Shown: in pieces, positions 20,266 through 30,431 of the stretch | Layout of the letters: every line of letters begins with the position of its first letter | How positions within the stretch are numbered: the stretch's first letter is position 1 | Assembly: GCA_030679035.1 (NCBI GenBank) | Contig: JAUXTH010000143.1 | Coordinates: forward strand, 43,820-107,819 | DNA length: 64,000 bases | Reading direction: 5' to 3' | From: Methylobacter sp. | GTDB lineage: Bacteria; Pseudomonadota; Gammaproteobacteria; Methylococcales; Methylomonadaceae | The notes under the pieces: generated by a model | Seen by the model: only the letters and a program-made list of their open reading frames with translations | Told to the model about the DNA's origin: nothing | The model's database searches: none | Translations under genes and position numbers: made by a program

Positions 20266-22539
20266 ATGTTAAGTAAAGAACTTGAAATTACGCTAAATAA
20301 CGCCTTTAAAAATGCGCATGATAAGCGGCATGAATTTATCACGGTTGAGCATTTGCTGCTGGCATTGCTCGAAAATACATCCGCGCAGCCGATTTTGATA
20401 GCCTGCGGCTGTGATATTAAGACGCTACGCGGCCAGCTGACGCAATTTATCGATGAAACCACCTCGCTGATCCCGATAGGCATCCAGCGGGAAACCCAGC
20501 CTACATTGGGGTTTCAACGGGTACTGCAACGCGCTGTTTTTCATGTGCAGGCTTCCGACAAGAAGGAAGTTTCCGGGGCCAATTTGTTTGTCGCATTATT
20601 CAGCGAACAGGATTCCCACGCGGTTTACCTGTTGAATAAACAGGACATTTCAAGACTGGATGTGGTCAATTACTTGGCTCACGGCATTTCAAAAATTGAT
20701 CCTGAAAGTGATTCTACAAATAACCGTCCATCGGAATCCAGCAATGCTGACAGCGAGGCTTCCGGCAGTCCGCTGGATAAGTACACCACTAATCTCAATG
20801 AAGAAGCCTTGAAAGGTCGAATTGACCCGTTAATCGGTAGAGACGCGGAGGTTGATCGCACTATTCAGACGCTGTGTCGTCGCCGCAAAAACAATCCCTT
20901 GCTGGTCGGCGAAGCGGGCGTGGGCAAAACGGCTATCGCAGAAGGCTTGGCGAAACGGATTGTTGAAGAGCAAGTGCCGGACGTTTTAATGAACAGCGTG
21001 ATTTATTCGCTGGATTTGGGGGCGCTTGTTGCCGGCACCAAATACCGGGGTGACTTTGAAAAGAGGTTGAAAGCGCTGTTAACTCAACTTAATAAGGAAC
21101 CTGACTCGATCCTGTTTATCGATGAAATCCACACTATTATCGGGGCGGGTTCGGCTTCCGGCGGGGTGATGGATGCATCCAATTTGATTAAACCGGCACT
21201 GGCTTCAGGCCAGTTGCGCTGCATAGGTTCGACCACTTATCAGGAGTATCGCGGTGTTTTCGAAAAAGATCACGCCCTGGCTCGAAGATTCCAAAAAATT
21301 GACGTACTTGAGCCTTCCGTTGAAGACACCATCCTGATTCTGAAAGGACTTAAATCACGTTTTGAAGAACATCATGACGTTAAATATTCCACCGAAGCAT
21401 TACGCGTGGCAGCAGAATTGTCGGATCGTTATATTACCGACCGGCATTTGCCCGACAAGGCCATTGATGTGATCGATGAAGCGGGCGCCAAACAGCGCAT
21501 GACCGCCGAGGCCGAGCGCAAACAACTTATCGATGTTGCCGAAATAGAAGACATCGTCTCCAAAATCGCCAGAGTGCCCGCAAAATCGGTATCGTCCAAT
21601 GATATAGACAAACTGAGTAACCTGGAAAAGAACCTGAAAATGCTGGTGTTTGGACAGGACGAGGCCATTTCGGCGCTGGCATCGGCGATAAAACTGTCGC
21701 GCGCAGGCCTTAGGGATACCCAGAAGACTATCGGTTCGTTCCTGTTTGCCGGACCCACAGGCGTAGGTAAAACCGAAGTAACGCGACAGCTGGCCAAGGT
21801 GTTGGGCGTGGAATTGATCCGCTTCGACATGTCCGAGTACATGGAGCGGCATACCGTTTCCAGACTGATAGGCGCGCCTCCGGGCTATGTGGGCTTTGAT
21901 CAGGGCGGCTTATTAACCGAACAGGTGAACAAGCATCCCCATGCCGTATTGCTGCTGGACGAACTGGAAAAAGCCCATCCTGATGTATTCAACCTGCTGT
22001 TGCAGGTAATGGATCACGGCTCATTAACCGACAATAACGGCCGCAAGGCGGATTTCCGCAACATCATTCTGGTGATGACCACCAACGCAGGAGCGGAAGA
22101 AGGCAGCCGTGCCTCTATCGGCTTTACCCAACAGGATCATGCCACCGACAGCTTGAAGGTTATCGAAAAAGGCTTCTCGCCTGAGTTCCGCAACCGTCTG
22201 GATGCCATCATCCAATTTAAACCGCTGGATATTTCAATTGTCGGCCATGTCGTTGATAAATTCATCTTTGAATTGGAAGCCTTGCTGGCAGACAAGCACG
22301 TGACGCTGGCATTGGATGCCGATGCCCGGTTATGGCTGGCTGAAAACGGTTGCGACCCCAAAATGGGAGCCAGACCGATGGCGCGACTCATTCAAGAGAA
22401 AATCAAAAAGCCGCTGGCTAATGACTTACTGTTTGGCGAATTGGCGCACGGCGGGCATGTGCGGATTTACGTGAAGGATAATGAACTGAACTTCGCTATA
22501 GAAAGCGCTGAGTTGATTGTTCCTGAAGCCAACTTTTAA
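20266..22539 (+). CDS. clpA: ClpA, ATPase subunit of the ClpAP protease
   Basis: 757 residues (E. coli 758). The start at 20266 follows a good site (ggtggag). It holds an N-terminal Clp repeat domain (about 1-145), a first AAA+ module with Walker A GEAGVGKT near residue 214 and Walker B ILFIDEIH, and a second module with Walker A GPTGVGKT near 495. The IGL-type loop for ClpP docking is not easily read by eye. It unfolds substrates, delivered in part by ClpS, and threads them into ClpP. Confidence 0.98.
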   Translation: MLSKELEITLNNAFKNAHDKRHEFITVEHLLLALLENTSAQPILIACGCDIKTLRGQLTQFIDETTSLIPIGIQRETQPTLGFQRVLQRAVFHVQASDKKEVSGANLFVALFSEQDSHAVYLLNKQDISRLDVVNYLAHGISKIDPESDSTNNRPSESSNADSEASGSPLDKYTTNLNEEALKGRIDPLIGRDAEVDRTIQTLCRRRKNNPLLVGEAGVGKTAIAEGLAKRIVEEQVPDVLMNSVIYSLDLGALVAGTKYRGDFEKRLKALLTQLNKEPDSILFIDEIHTIIGAGSASGGVMDASNLIKPALASGQLRCIGSTTYQEYRGVFEKDHALARRFQKIDVLEPSVEDTILILKGLKSRFEEHHDVKYSTEALRVAAELSDRYITDRHLPDKAIDVIDEAGAKQRMTAEAERKQLIDVAEIEDIVSKIARVPAKSVSSNDIDKLSNLEKNLKMLVFGQDEAISALASAIKLSRAGLRDTQKTIGSFLFAGPTGVGKTEVTRQLAKVLGVELIRFDMSEYMERHTVSRLIGAPPGYVGFDQGGLLTEQVNKHPHAVLLLDELEKAHPDVFNLLLQVMDHGSLTDNNGRKADFRNIILVMTTNAGAEEGSRASIGFTQQDHATDSLKVIEKGFSPEFRNRLDAIIQFKPLDISIVGHVVDKFIFELEALLADKHVTLALDADARLWLAENGCDPKMGARPMARLIQEKIKKPLANDLLFGELAHGGHVRIYVKDNELNFAIESAELIVPEANF

Positions 22540-22621
22540 TACGGCGGTCAAGTCCCGCCTAGCTATTCAAGAAACTTGCGTTACAAATTTGTCTGGAACA
22601 AATTTGCATTTACCCGAAGAG

Positions 22622-22643
22622 CGTCAGGCAGGATAGCCTGACG
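22622..22643. terminator. Hairpin between the convergent clpA and infA genes
   Basis: A perfect eight-base stem, CGTCAGGC with GCCTGACG, and a six-base loop. No T run follows on either strand, so it is a weak terminator candidate or a palindromic repeat. Confidence 0.4.
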
Positions 22644-22664
22644 TGAATCCTGTTAAAAACAGAA

Positions 22665-22883
22665 TTAACGCATACGGAATGTAATACGACCTTTGGTTAA
22701 GTCATACGGAGTCATTTCAACTTTAACACTGTCCCCAGTAAGAATACGAATGTAATGTTTGCGCATTTTTCCCGAGATATGTGCAGTCACGATATGACCG
22801 TTTTCCAATTCGACGCGGAACATGGTATTAGGAAGCGTATCGATCACCTTCCCTTCCATTTCAATTTGATCTTCTTTTGCCAT
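22665..22883 (-). CDS. infA: Translation initiation factor IF-1
   Basis: 72 residues, the full family length, with a single S1-like OB fold ([18 protein letters not shown], then [20 protein letters not shown] and the end GRITFRMR). It binds the ribosomal A site during initiation. It is convergent with clpA, as in E. coli. Confidence 0.98.
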   Translation of the reverse strand: MAKEDQIEMEGKVIDTLPNTMFRVELENGHIVTAHISGKMRKHYIRILTGDSVKVEMTPYDLTKGRITFRMR

Positions 22884-23023
22884 TTATAATAATCCAGGTA
22901 GTTAAAGCCGCCAATGATACCATAAGCACGTTTTTAACAACAGAAGTGTGTAGCAACAACAGTGCATTTGTTGTTCAACAGTCCGGTTTCAACCTGGAAA
23001 TCAACCATTAGGCAATAAAAATC

Positions 23024-23062
23024 AGTTCGTCCACAAAAAACACGAAAGCCACGAAATAAATC
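23024..23062 (+). repeat. Left boundary repeat of the three-gene cassette
   Basis: The sequence holds gaaagccacgaaataaatc. An inverted copy (gatttatttcgtaactttc) lies at 27683-27712 on the other side of the three-gene cassette; the shared 20-base core differs at two positions. Between this repeat and the gene end at 23124 lies a six-base hairpin, ggggca/tgcccc, near 23087-23101. Confidence 0.55.
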
Positions 23063-23123
23063 AACATGATTTCCTCAGGTCGGTCGGGGCATGTTGCCCC
23101 GTTCGAAACGTTTCGACGTATTT

Positions 23124-25469
23124 TTAACGGTCACATGTAACAAAATTTCTCAGGTATTCGTAGCGTGCCTTTTCATAAGGCATTCCAACTCTATCACGAG
23201 GGTCATTGATGGAACTATCTATCTTATCTAAAGCTATTACCCTTTTTTGTTTCTTCGTAGGCACATCCGATTCGCCCCACCAATCGACTATCGAATAGAT
23301 CATCTTGCTCAACTGAGTAGGATGCAACTTGCTCTCACCATCAAGCTCATCAGAGGAAATATTACGCAGAATATTGCGGAAGTGCGTCAAATATTGTCTA
23401 AGCCTATCTGGGAAGGCATCTCCAATATTGCAATTTAAAGCGAGTTCCACAATAAACAAAGATGTCAAAATTCGGCAGCATTCTCGACAATTAGAATAAC
23501 AAGCATCTCCTTGGCAGCCTAAGCGTCGATCTGCCAAAATGTCCGTGAGTTTGTTGGACAGTTGCTCTTTAGTAAGCCTTCCACAAAAGACAGGATCCTC
23601 TTTCAAAAACCTCACAAACATTGCTCCAGCTACATTGATTGAACAGAGCTCATACTCAAACCGATTATCATTCGGCAAAATATTTCCTCGTACTTCACGC
23701 TCAAGAGCAAGCATCTGTATCGCAAGATTAATCGAGTTGTGTGCCGCAGTGAGATCGCCGACTGTCCGCGCCAAATGGCGCTCGGAAACCGCCTTGAGAT
23801 AATAGGCCTCTCGTCCCGTGATAAGTCTTTCCGTGTCAACACGGATAGTTGCCAGGGGTTGGTCGGATCCAAAAATCAACCTTATCGCATTGTCGGCAAG
23901 CGATTCTGTAATGCGCCAGTTATTTTGAGCGGCAAATAGCACACCGAACACCAAATAGGTCGTATATCTCATGGATGAGTCATTGCCCACCTCCTCGATA
24001 CGCTGGCGAAAATCGCTGATATCCGTCCCTGGTGTTTGCTTTATTACGTCGTCAACAAATTGCGTTGCCTGGTCAAAACTTTCAAAAATTAGTTTTGGCA
24101 GGTTCCTCGGCTGCATTTTTGCGAGGCTCCAACTATTCAGGCTATACAGAAATCCGGTTTGAATCGCCGCGAAATATACGGACTGCCATGATTCTTCCAA
24201 TTGTTCTTTTAGGCTATTTTTTGCGCTACGAATTTCTATAATCAGCTTATTAACTAATGGGGATAATTCATCAGGATTACCTTGCTTCAGAATTTCAGCA
24301 TGCCCAAGACATACGTTGGCTATAAAGCGATTCCATGACTCTTGGAATTCCGCTATCGCCGTAGAGTATTGGTCACTATTGGTATCGCTGTCGATCTGTT
24401 GAATCTGATGATCGAGTTCTCGTTTTCCTCCCGCCAAGAATGCATACAACAGGATCATTAAATCATTGCCGCCATCATCTTTTTTCAAGCCAATGTCGGA
24501 GCCAAAAATCGCAGGATCACCCAAGAAACATCTTGGATGCCTAAGCCACATATCTGAAAATGAAGAGCCTTGCCCAGCATCATTGATAGTAATTGTATTC
24601 CCGACATCCAAAATATTCAGCGCCCCCGTAATTAAGACAAGACGAATGTTACTGCCTGCCAGCCTTGTATTAATCAGTTGAAGGGCTGTAAGAGCCTCAG
24701 CGTCGTCCCTTAATCTTTTTTTCCTTATATCGCTGCACCTAGGAGTATCAAGTAGGCTGAACCATTTCTCTTTCAGAGTGTTAGTCCAAACCAATTCCAA
24801 AAGGGATTTTTCCCTTCGACAAGCTTCGATGAATTTAAGCGGCAATCCATAAGTCTGACTTTCGTCGACGTCAACCAGCGAGATCAATCTGTTTTTGTTT
24901 ACTAAAGCGCATCTTTTTTTCGCTTGAGCTGCATAGCTATTATTTCCAAACAGGGCTTCGAGAATTTCAGGGGCGTTATTCAATATATTCTGCGCAGAAT
25001 CGGCTTCGCTCATGCTGGAATCTTGCTGCATTCTCTCTAAATGGGCCGCCTTGGCATGCGCAACATCAATTTCTTCTGCAGCGCGGTTAAGCACTACTGT
25101 AAGGTTAGAGGCGAACTCCGCATCAAGGGGAGGGATGAGTAGCCTCGTGCCTGCCCCTATTGTTCCCTCACCAAGTTTGTAAAAAATATGATGCGAGAGA
25201 ATAGCTCCAAGACTTATAGCATTAGCATTGTCATCTCCACTAAAAATTTGTGTGTAGCCATTCCTCCCTCCCTCTGTTGAAAGAGCTACTTCCTTGGTAT
25301 CGGAGAAAAGCCTAACGATGTCATTATCGATGGCATAAATGATGGCGCGATTATTATTTTCAGAGAGCCATTGCAAATCGTCCTTGTGCAGTTGAATATT
25401 TTTACGCAGGCGCATCGCCGCTGCCCGATCATCTGGCAGCGGCACACTTTGCATATTCGATTTCTCCAT
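23124..25469 (-). CDS. Unrecognised large protein with a PIN-like N-terminal half
   Basis: 781 residues from the ATG at 25469, chosen for its excellent ribosome site (AGGTGGAGGAATA). I do not recognise the family. The N-terminal part looks like a divergent PIN nuclease domain: a strand with an acidic centre, AIIYAIDNDIVRLF (near residue 45), an acidic helix RDDAEALTALQLIN (near 265) and a strand RLVLITGALNIL (near 285), with a long insert between. The Asp usually found after LVLITG is Ala here. A cysteine cluster (CQGDACYSNCRECC, near 680) could bind a metal. The C-terminal half is helical. It is the last gene of a tight operon of three (11 bp gap to the upstream gene). A nuclease or toxin role is inference from the PIN-like pattern only. 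Confidence 0.6.
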   Translation of the reverse strand: MEKSNMQSVPLPDDRAAAMRLRKNIQLHKDDLQWLSENNNRAIIYAIDNDIVRLFSDTKEVALSTEGGRNGYTQIFSGDDNANAISLGAILSHHIFYKLGEGTIGAGTRLLIPPLDAEFASNLTVVLNRAAEEIDVAHAKAAHLERMQQDSSMSEADSAQNILNNAPEILEALFGNNSYAAQAKKRCALVNKNRLISLVDVDESQTYGLPLKFIEACRREKSLLELVWTNTLKEKWFSLLDTPRCSDIRKKRLRDDAEALTALQLINTRLAGSNIRLVLITGALNILDVGNTITINDAGQGSSFSDMWLRHPRCFLGDPAIFGSDIGLKKDDGGNDLMILLYAFLAGGKRELDHQIQQIDSDTNSDQYSTAIAEFQESWNRFIANVCLGHAEILKQGNPDELSPLVNKLIIEIRSAKNSLKEQLEESWQSVYFAAIQTGFLYSLNSWSLAKMQPRNLPKLIFESFDQATQFVDDVIKQTPGTDISDFRQRIEEVGNDSSMRYTTYLVFGVLFAAQNNWRITESLADNAIRLIFGSDQPLATIRVDTERLITGREAYYLKAVSERHLARTVGDLTAAHNSINLAIQMLALEREVRGNILPNDNRFEYELCSINVAGAMFVRFLKEDPVFCGRLTKEQLSNKLTDILADRRLGCQGDACYSNCRECCRILTSLFIVELALNCNIGDAFPDRLRQYLTHFRNILRNISSDELDGESKLHPTQLSKMIYSIVDWWGESDVPTKKQKRVIALDKIDSSINDPRDRVGMPYEKARYEYLRNFVTCDR

Positions 25470-25480
25470 TATTCCTCCAC

Positions 25481-26602
25481 CTAAAAAAGGCCAACAGCAT
25501 TGGAGAGCTGACAAGCTCCTGTGACAGGCGCTTTGCTCCATGACTGCACCTTATGCAACGCAGATTGGATATCGCTGCTGAACTCACCAGGAGATTCCGG
25601 TAGTGTCTGTTCTGAGAAAATTCTCAATGGTTCGACTTGTACCTCCTCGGTGATGGTTGTTTCCAAATATCGCACTAACCCTATTGGAACAGGTGTGGAG
25701 TCATTGCTGTTTCCGCAGGTTATAGATAAATCTTCCAGCACCAAAGAATGTCCAAGAATAAATGGGGATTCTGTGGGCTTTAATCGCACTGAAATTTTCG
25801 GTTTCCCGGTTGGGACGCTTCCGACACGCACTAATGACCAAAGGCCAAGATGCTCAATGCCTTCTACAACATTTTCCAGCCCCAATATCTCAGAATATTT
25901 TGATGCAACCCTGTTAATGATGGATGCGTGAGAAACTTTTTTAGTGATATTCGAGCCTATGTTCGGATGAATCTTCAGTAGCACGAGTAATGCCATGTCT
26001 AACAATTCGGGCTTTGCTCCCGCGCTAACAATCCTTTCAAATAAACCTGTCCCCAGAACGTGATCCATCAAATCTCGATGTTGGTTACCAAAAAGAGAAG
26101 ATGCTTCAATTAAATTCCATACCACAGAAACATCTCGAATGACGGGTTGTTTATTAAGGACATTGACATAGAATGACACGTAGTGCGTTAAGCCGTTATT
26201 CTTTGCATAGTTCACTGACGTTTTTGCGATTTCAATCGAGTCTTCTGGAAGTGCCTGCAAGCAAAACAAATCTTGTAGCCAAATACGAACGCTGGACTCT
26301 TCCAGTAACTGATCAAGCAAACTAATCGCTCGGCCTCGCAAAGAATCATCCAAATCGTTATCGACAGAATATAACGCCCATCTGAGCGCAGCGCGACAAT
26401 CAACATACAGCGCAAGAGACTTTCTAAGCTCGGTCAGATCTTCCACCTTGACGTGTCGCACTTCACCGTGGGAATTCAACCATCGCCCTATTTCAGCATT
26501 TGAAACATTACGACAGCTATCATTGCGCATACTATAAACAAAAGGTGTCTCGACTTCTAGTACAAGAGCTTCTGCTGAATAAGGTGATTGAATTGAAAGC
26601 AT
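25481..26602 (-). CDS. Unrecognised protein, middle gene of the accessory cassette
   Basis: 373 residues. The ATG directly follows the TAG of the upstream gene, with a ribosome site (GGAGATAT) inside that gene's end. The N-terminal 250 residues are mostly helical (for example LRKSLALYVDCRAALRWALYSV). The C-terminal part looks beta-rich (SLVRVGSV, KISVRLKP, HSLVLEDLSITCG). No catalytic motif, signal peptide or membrane segment is seen. It may be a scaffold or partner for the PIN-like protein encoded 11 bp downstream. Confidence 0.6.
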   Translation of the reverse strand: MLSIQSPYSAEALVLEVETPFVYSMRNDSCRNVSNAEIGRWLNSHGEVRHVKVEDLTELRKSLALYVDCRAALRWALYSVDNDLDDSLRGRAISLLDQLLEESSVRIWLQDLFCLQALPEDSIEIAKTSVNYAKNNGLTHYVSFYVNVLNKQPVIRDVSVVWNLIEASSLFGNQHRDLMDHVLGTGLFERIVSAGAKPELLDMALLVLLKIHPNIGSNITKKVSHASIINRVASKYSEILGLENVVEGIEHLGLWSLVRVGSVPTGKPKISVRLKPTESPFILGHSLVLEDLSITCGNSNDSTPVPIGLVRYLETTITEEVQVEPLRIFSEQTLPESPGEFSSDIQSALHKVQSWSKAPVTGACQLSNAVGLF

Positions 26603-27460
26603 CTATATCTCCATGAAGATCGTATCCCATTTCGGGTCTGTATTTGCCCAGTTAGCTATCTTCATCTTTAGAGCTTCAGCAATAAGCTTTTCAATATCAT
26701 CCAACGAAGACTGAACAACACTCACTTTCTTAATAGTCCTATGTGAAATACTACCGTAAACATGAACCTCAATAAAATCATTATCGCCATCGTTCAATAT
26801 CGCCGGATATTCAGCCTTAGTAGTTGCTACAGTAAATTTTGGAGCAAATTTCAATACGGCCAACTTCCCACGTCGCTTCCAGGTAGTGCGCAATCCCAAT
26901 GGAACTGGTTTGGCTTCCCCTTCTCCCAGATATTTCAATATCTCATATGAATTACCTTTGAAGACTGTGGCGCGATAATCTGTCATGGACGGCTTAAGCA
27001 CCATATGACATTTTCCATATGACCCAGTAGCTCCTGTTTCTTTTAAGTTAAGTGCGGCGAAGGTGATCATTTCGTGGTAATTAGGAAACAATTTTCCATC
27101 GACGGCAGGCCGATTTTTATCATATTCTCCTCCATCAAAACCAACTGCACCTGCTCGTAACCGTTGGTGGAACGTTTGGTGAAAGTTGTTCGAACGGTCG
27201 AAGAAATTTAAAACTTCCGCAAGAGGACGAACCAAAACCGTCTGCGATTCGAGTCTAACGGTGGCCTCAAAATCACTCAAGATAGAGCCAACCCCTGGAC
27301 TTACTTTTCTTATAACCTCGCCATACTCATTATCAATGGCGCCAGTCTGCTCAGACTTATTTGCTGCAAATACATTTGGAAAGTTTGCTGGCAAGCCGCA
27401 ATGTACGCATGCAGTTTGACTCTCATCATATTCGAATTTACAAGTGTCACATATACTCAT
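26603..27460 (-). CDS. Unrecognised zinc-ribbon protein, first gene of the accessory cassette
   Basis: 285 residues. The N-terminus is a zinc ribbon: CDTC at residues 4-7 and CVHCG at 18-22. The rest is one globular domain of unknown family. A conserved-looking centre reads FPNYHEMITFAAL followed by SYGKCHMVLKP, then YRATVFKGNSYE (near 145-190). This could be a catalytic region, but I cannot name the fold. The gene is first in the three-gene operon, with a 265 bp AT-rich region in front (27461-27725) that should hold the promoter. Confidence 0.6.
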   Translation of the reverse strand: MSICDTCKFEYDESQTACVHCGLPANFPNVFAANKSEQTGAIDNEYGEVIRKVSPGVGSILSDFEATVRLESQTVLVRPLAEVLNFFDRSNNFHQTFHQRLRAGAVGFDGGEYDKNRPAVDGKLFPNYHEMITFAALNLKETGATGSYGKCHMVLKPSMTDYRATVFKGNSYEILKYLGEGEAKPVPLGLRTTWKRRGKLAVLKFAPKFTVATTKAEYPAILNDGDNDFIEVHVYGSISHRTIKKVSVVQSSLDDIEKLIAEALKMKIANWANTDPKWDTIFMEI

Positions 27461-27682
27461 CTAAAATCTCGATCTAGGCAGGTCTTACAATCACGCATAA
27501 TCAAAGGATAGGAAATCCAATGCAACTAAATTATATATTAGCAGATGATATTAAATGTTTGGTAAAAACCATATTAAGAATTAGAAAAATCGAAAAGAAT
27601 TAGAGCTATCTAGATTTGTAGACTATGAATCTAGACACCTGTTCTCAGGTTTCTTAGGATAAATAGATAAATACAATATCCT

Positions 27683-27712
27683 GATTTATTTCGTAACTTT
27701 CGTGGATTAACT
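27683..27712 (-). repeat. Right boundary repeat of the three-gene cassette
   Basis: An inverted copy of the repeat at 23024-23062. It lies between the promoter region of the cassette and the end of def. The left copy is nine bases longer (an extra aaaaaacac) outside the shared core. Confidence 0.55.
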
Positions 27713-27725
27713 GCTGTTTTTAGGA

Positions 27726-28262
27726 TCACACAGAGCTACCACTAATCAATTTAACAAACTCGCTTTCCGCAAAAATATCTTCATTACTCTCAAGCCTATC
27801 CAGATAGGTTTTGCCGTCCAGATGATCGACTTCATGCTGGAATATTCTCGCTACGAATCCGCTTAATTCGGCCTCCACCGAATCACCCTGTTGATCGGTA
27901 TACCGAATCCGTATTTCCTGATACCTGGGCACTAAGGCACGTATCCCCGGAACGCTCAAACAACCTTCCCAATCTTTTTCTTGCCTGTCCGACAGAACCT
28001 CAAAACAGGGATTAATCATCACCGTCGGTTCCATCAGCGGAGCAGATGGATAACGCGGCGTAGGCCGTGAGGCCATGATGATAATCCGCTTTGATTCGCT
28101 GATCTGGGGCGCCGCAATACCAACACCCGAAGTCGATGCCAAGGTACTGTGCATGGCCTCGATTATCCATTTAACCTCAGCATCATGCACATCTGTAACG
28201 GCCTCGGCTTTTTGCCTGAGCACTTTTGCGCCTAACTGGGCAATCTCGCATACTCCGCTCAT
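27726..28262 (-). CDS. def: Peptide deformylase
   Basis: 178 residues. It removes the formyl group from nascent N-terminal formyl-methionine. All three motifs are present: GVGIAAPQ (46-53), EGCLSVPG (99-106, metal Cys101) and HEVDH (143-147, metal His and catalytic Glu). Its ATG overlaps the end of ppk1 by four bases (ATGA), an unusual pairing. Another deformylase gene next to fmt may exist elsewhere. Confidence 0.96.
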   Translation of the reverse strand: MSGVCEIAQLGAKVLRQKAEAVTDVHDAEVKWIIEAMHSTLASTSGVGIAAPQISESKRIIIMASRPTPRYPSAPLMEPTVMINPCFEVLSDRQEKDWEGCLSVPGIRALVPRYQEIRIRYTDQQGDSVEAELSGFVARIFQHEVDHLDGKTYLDRLESNEDIFAESEFVKLISGSSV

Positions 28263-30346
28263 TGCACTTCTTGCATGAGCATCGTTTGCGCCTGAACAGG
28301 TTCTTCGGCCTCGGCTTTTTGCAACTGTTGATAACTGCCGTCAGGCTGCAACAGCCAGGCTTGGGTGTTATCATTTAAATACAAATTCAAATCCTGCAAA
28401 ATCCGGTTTTGCAGCTTCTTATTTTCAATCGGAAAACAGATTTCAACACGCCGAAACATATTGCGGTTCATCAAATCCGCGCTGGATGCGTAGACTTCCC
28501 TGTCTCCGTCATTTTCAAATGCATAAACCCGCGCATGCTCCAAAAATCGTCCGATAATGGAGCGTACTTCTATGTTTTCAGACACGCCTGGAACGCCGGG
28601 CCTTAAGCAGCATACGCCCCTGACAATCAATTTAACCTCAACCCCGGCCTGTGACGCACGGTAAAGCGCCTGGATAGATTGCTCCTCAACAACGGCATTC
28701 ACCTGGATAATGATTTTTGCCTGTTTGCCGTTTTTGGCATGGCGTATTTCGCGTTCGATCTTCTCCATCAAACCGCGATGCAAGGTAAACGGCGATTGTA
28801 GGAGTTTATTCAATTTGGTCACTTTGCCCAAACTGGTCAGCTGGGCGAATACGCGCCGCACATCTTCGCCCAATTCCTTATCGCAGGAAAACAAGCCGTA
28901 ATCGGTGTAAATCTGCGCCGTTTTCGGATGATAGTTGCCAGTCCCCAGATGCACGTAATTACGCAATTCCTTGCCTTCCCTTCTTAACACCAGGCACATT
29001 TTGGCGTGGGTTTTATAGCCCACCACGCCATAAACCACATGCACGGCAGCTTCCTGTAGCTTGGAGGCCAAATCGATATTGGCTTTTTCATCAAATCGCG
29101 CCCTCAGCTCGATCACCACCGTCACCACCTTGCCGGTTTTCGCCGCCTTAATCAAAGCGCTGACAATAGGAGAATCGGCTCCGGTACGATAGAGCGTCTG
29201 CTTAATGGCCAGCACGTCAGGGGAAACTGCCGCTTGACGAATAAATTCAACGACCGGTGAAAAAGACTCAAACGGGTGATGCAGCAAAATATCGTGCTTT
29301 CTAATCGCAGCAAAGATGTCTTTGCTACGTTCCAGTTGTTGTGGCACCGTGGGTTTAAAGGAGGGGAATTTAAGGTCGGGCCGACCGATCAGATCATTAA
29401 TCTCCTGAATCCTGTTCAGGTTGACCGGCCCATCAACCAAATACAAACGATCGCGGGTCATTTCGAAACGATCCAGCAAAAATGTTACCGTTTCGTCCGG
29501 ACAGTTCGCGTCAATCTCCAGGCGCACTTCGTCGCCATAATTACGCATGGCCAGCTCGCCTTCCACAGCCAGCAACAAGTCGTCAATGGCATCGTCATCG
29601 ACAAAAAAATCGCTATTCCGGGTGACCCGAAATTGATAGCAGCCTTTGACATTCATTCCGTTAAACAACTGATCGATAAAAGCATGAATAATCGATGACA
29701 AAAATACAAAATCTGCCGGTCCGCTACCTGTTACATCGGCAGGCAATTGAATAATGCGCGGCAAGGCTCTGGGCGCTTGAAGAATAGCTCGGCCACTATT
29801 TCGGCCGAACGCGTCCTTCCCGGTCAATGAAATAATGAAATTTAAACTCTTGTTGAGTATACGTGGAAACGGGTGGGCGGAATCGAGTCCAACCGGCGTT
29901 AAAATCGGTAGCAACTCGTCATTAAAATAGGCCTCCAGCCATTTGAGCTGCGCTTCGGTCCATTCCTTACGGCGAATAAAACGAATATTTTCATCGGCCA
30001 GTTTTGGAATCAGAATCTCGTTAAGAACTTTATATTGCTCGTCAACCAGCTGGTGAGCATGAACGGCAATCAGCTCCAGCTGATCATTTGGCGTTAAACC
30101 ATCCTGTCCAACGGCTTTCGGATCGATGGCCGCCATCTGGATAACGCTGGCGACACGCACCTCGAAAAACTCGTCAAGATTGGAGCAGGAGATGCACAGA
30201 TAATTAAGCCGTTCAAGCAGCGGCACTTTTTCATCTTTGGCCTGAGCCAGAACTCGCTTGTTGAACTCCAGTAGGCTCAGCTCGCGATTAATGTAAAGTT
30301 CCGGCTTTTGAAGGTCGATAGGTTCTTCTGTTTCTTTTATGTCCAT
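28259..30346 (-). CDS. ppk1: Polyphosphate kinase 1
   Basis: 695 residues from the ATG at 30346; an ATG at 30361 is possible too, and neither has a strong ribosome site. Ppk1 reversibly polymerises the terminal phosphate of ATP into polyphosphate. The N domain (ELYINRELSLLEFNKRVL), the catalytic region with GYKTHAKMCLV (autophosphorylated His) and VHLGTGNYHP, and the second phospholipase D-like part (SSADLMNRNMFRRVE) are all seen. The gene is coupled to def downstream. A palindromic repeat lies just upstream of the start. Confidence 0.96.
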   Translation of the reverse strand: MDIKETEEPIDLQKPELYINRELSLLEFNKRVLAQAKDEKVPLLERLNYLCISCSNLDEFFEVRVASVIQMAAIDPKAVGQDGLTPNDQLELIAVHAHQLVDEQYKVLNEILIPKLADENIRFIRRKEWTEAQLKWLEAYFNDELLPILTPVGLDSAHPFPRILNKSLNFIISLTGKDAFGRNSGRAILQAPRALPRIIQLPADVTGSGPADFVFLSSIIHAFIDQLFNGMNVKGCYQFRVTRNSDFFVDDDAIDDLLLAVEGELAMRNYGDEVRLEIDANCPDETVTFLLDRFEMTRDRLYLVDGPVNLNRIQEINDLIGRPDLKFPSFKPTVPQQLERSKDIFAAIRKHDILLHHPFESFSPVVEFIRQAAVSPDVLAIKQTLYRTGADSPIVSALIKAAKTGKVVTVVIELRARFDEKANIDLASKLQEAAVHVVYGVVGYKTHAKMCLVLRREGKELRNYVHLGTGNYHPKTAQIYTDYGLFSCDKELGEDVRRVFAQLTSLGKVTKLNKLLQSPFTLHRGLMEKIEREIRHAKNGKQAKIIIQVNAVVEEQSIQALYRASQAGVEVKLIVRGVCCLRPGVPGVSENIEVRSIIGRFLEHARVYAFENDGDREVYASSADLMNRNMFRRVEICFPIENKKLQNRILQDLNLYLNDNTQAWLLQPDGSYQQLQKAEAEEPVQAQTMLMQEVQ

Positions 30347-30363
30347 GTTGTACTCAGTCATGT

Positions 30364-30431
30364 AGGGAGCGCATCGCGCACCATTGTTCAGCACCGTCTC
30401 AATTCAATAAAAGTGCGCTATGCGCACCCTA
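30364..30431. repeat. Inverted repeat element between ppk1 and the PLP enzyme gene
   Basis: Arms tagggagcgcatcgcgcac (30363-30381) and gtgcgctatgcgcacccta (30413-30431) are inverted with two mismatches around about 31 bases. The right arm supplies the TAG stop codon of the gene at 30429, so the element sets the C-terminus of that enzyme. Confidence 0.8.

Noticed and set aside
26603..27460. ADP-ribosyltransferase toxin for the zinc-ribbon protein
   Set aside because: A His-Glu pair and a Tyr-Gly segment recall that fold, but no convincing set of motifs could be aligned by eye.
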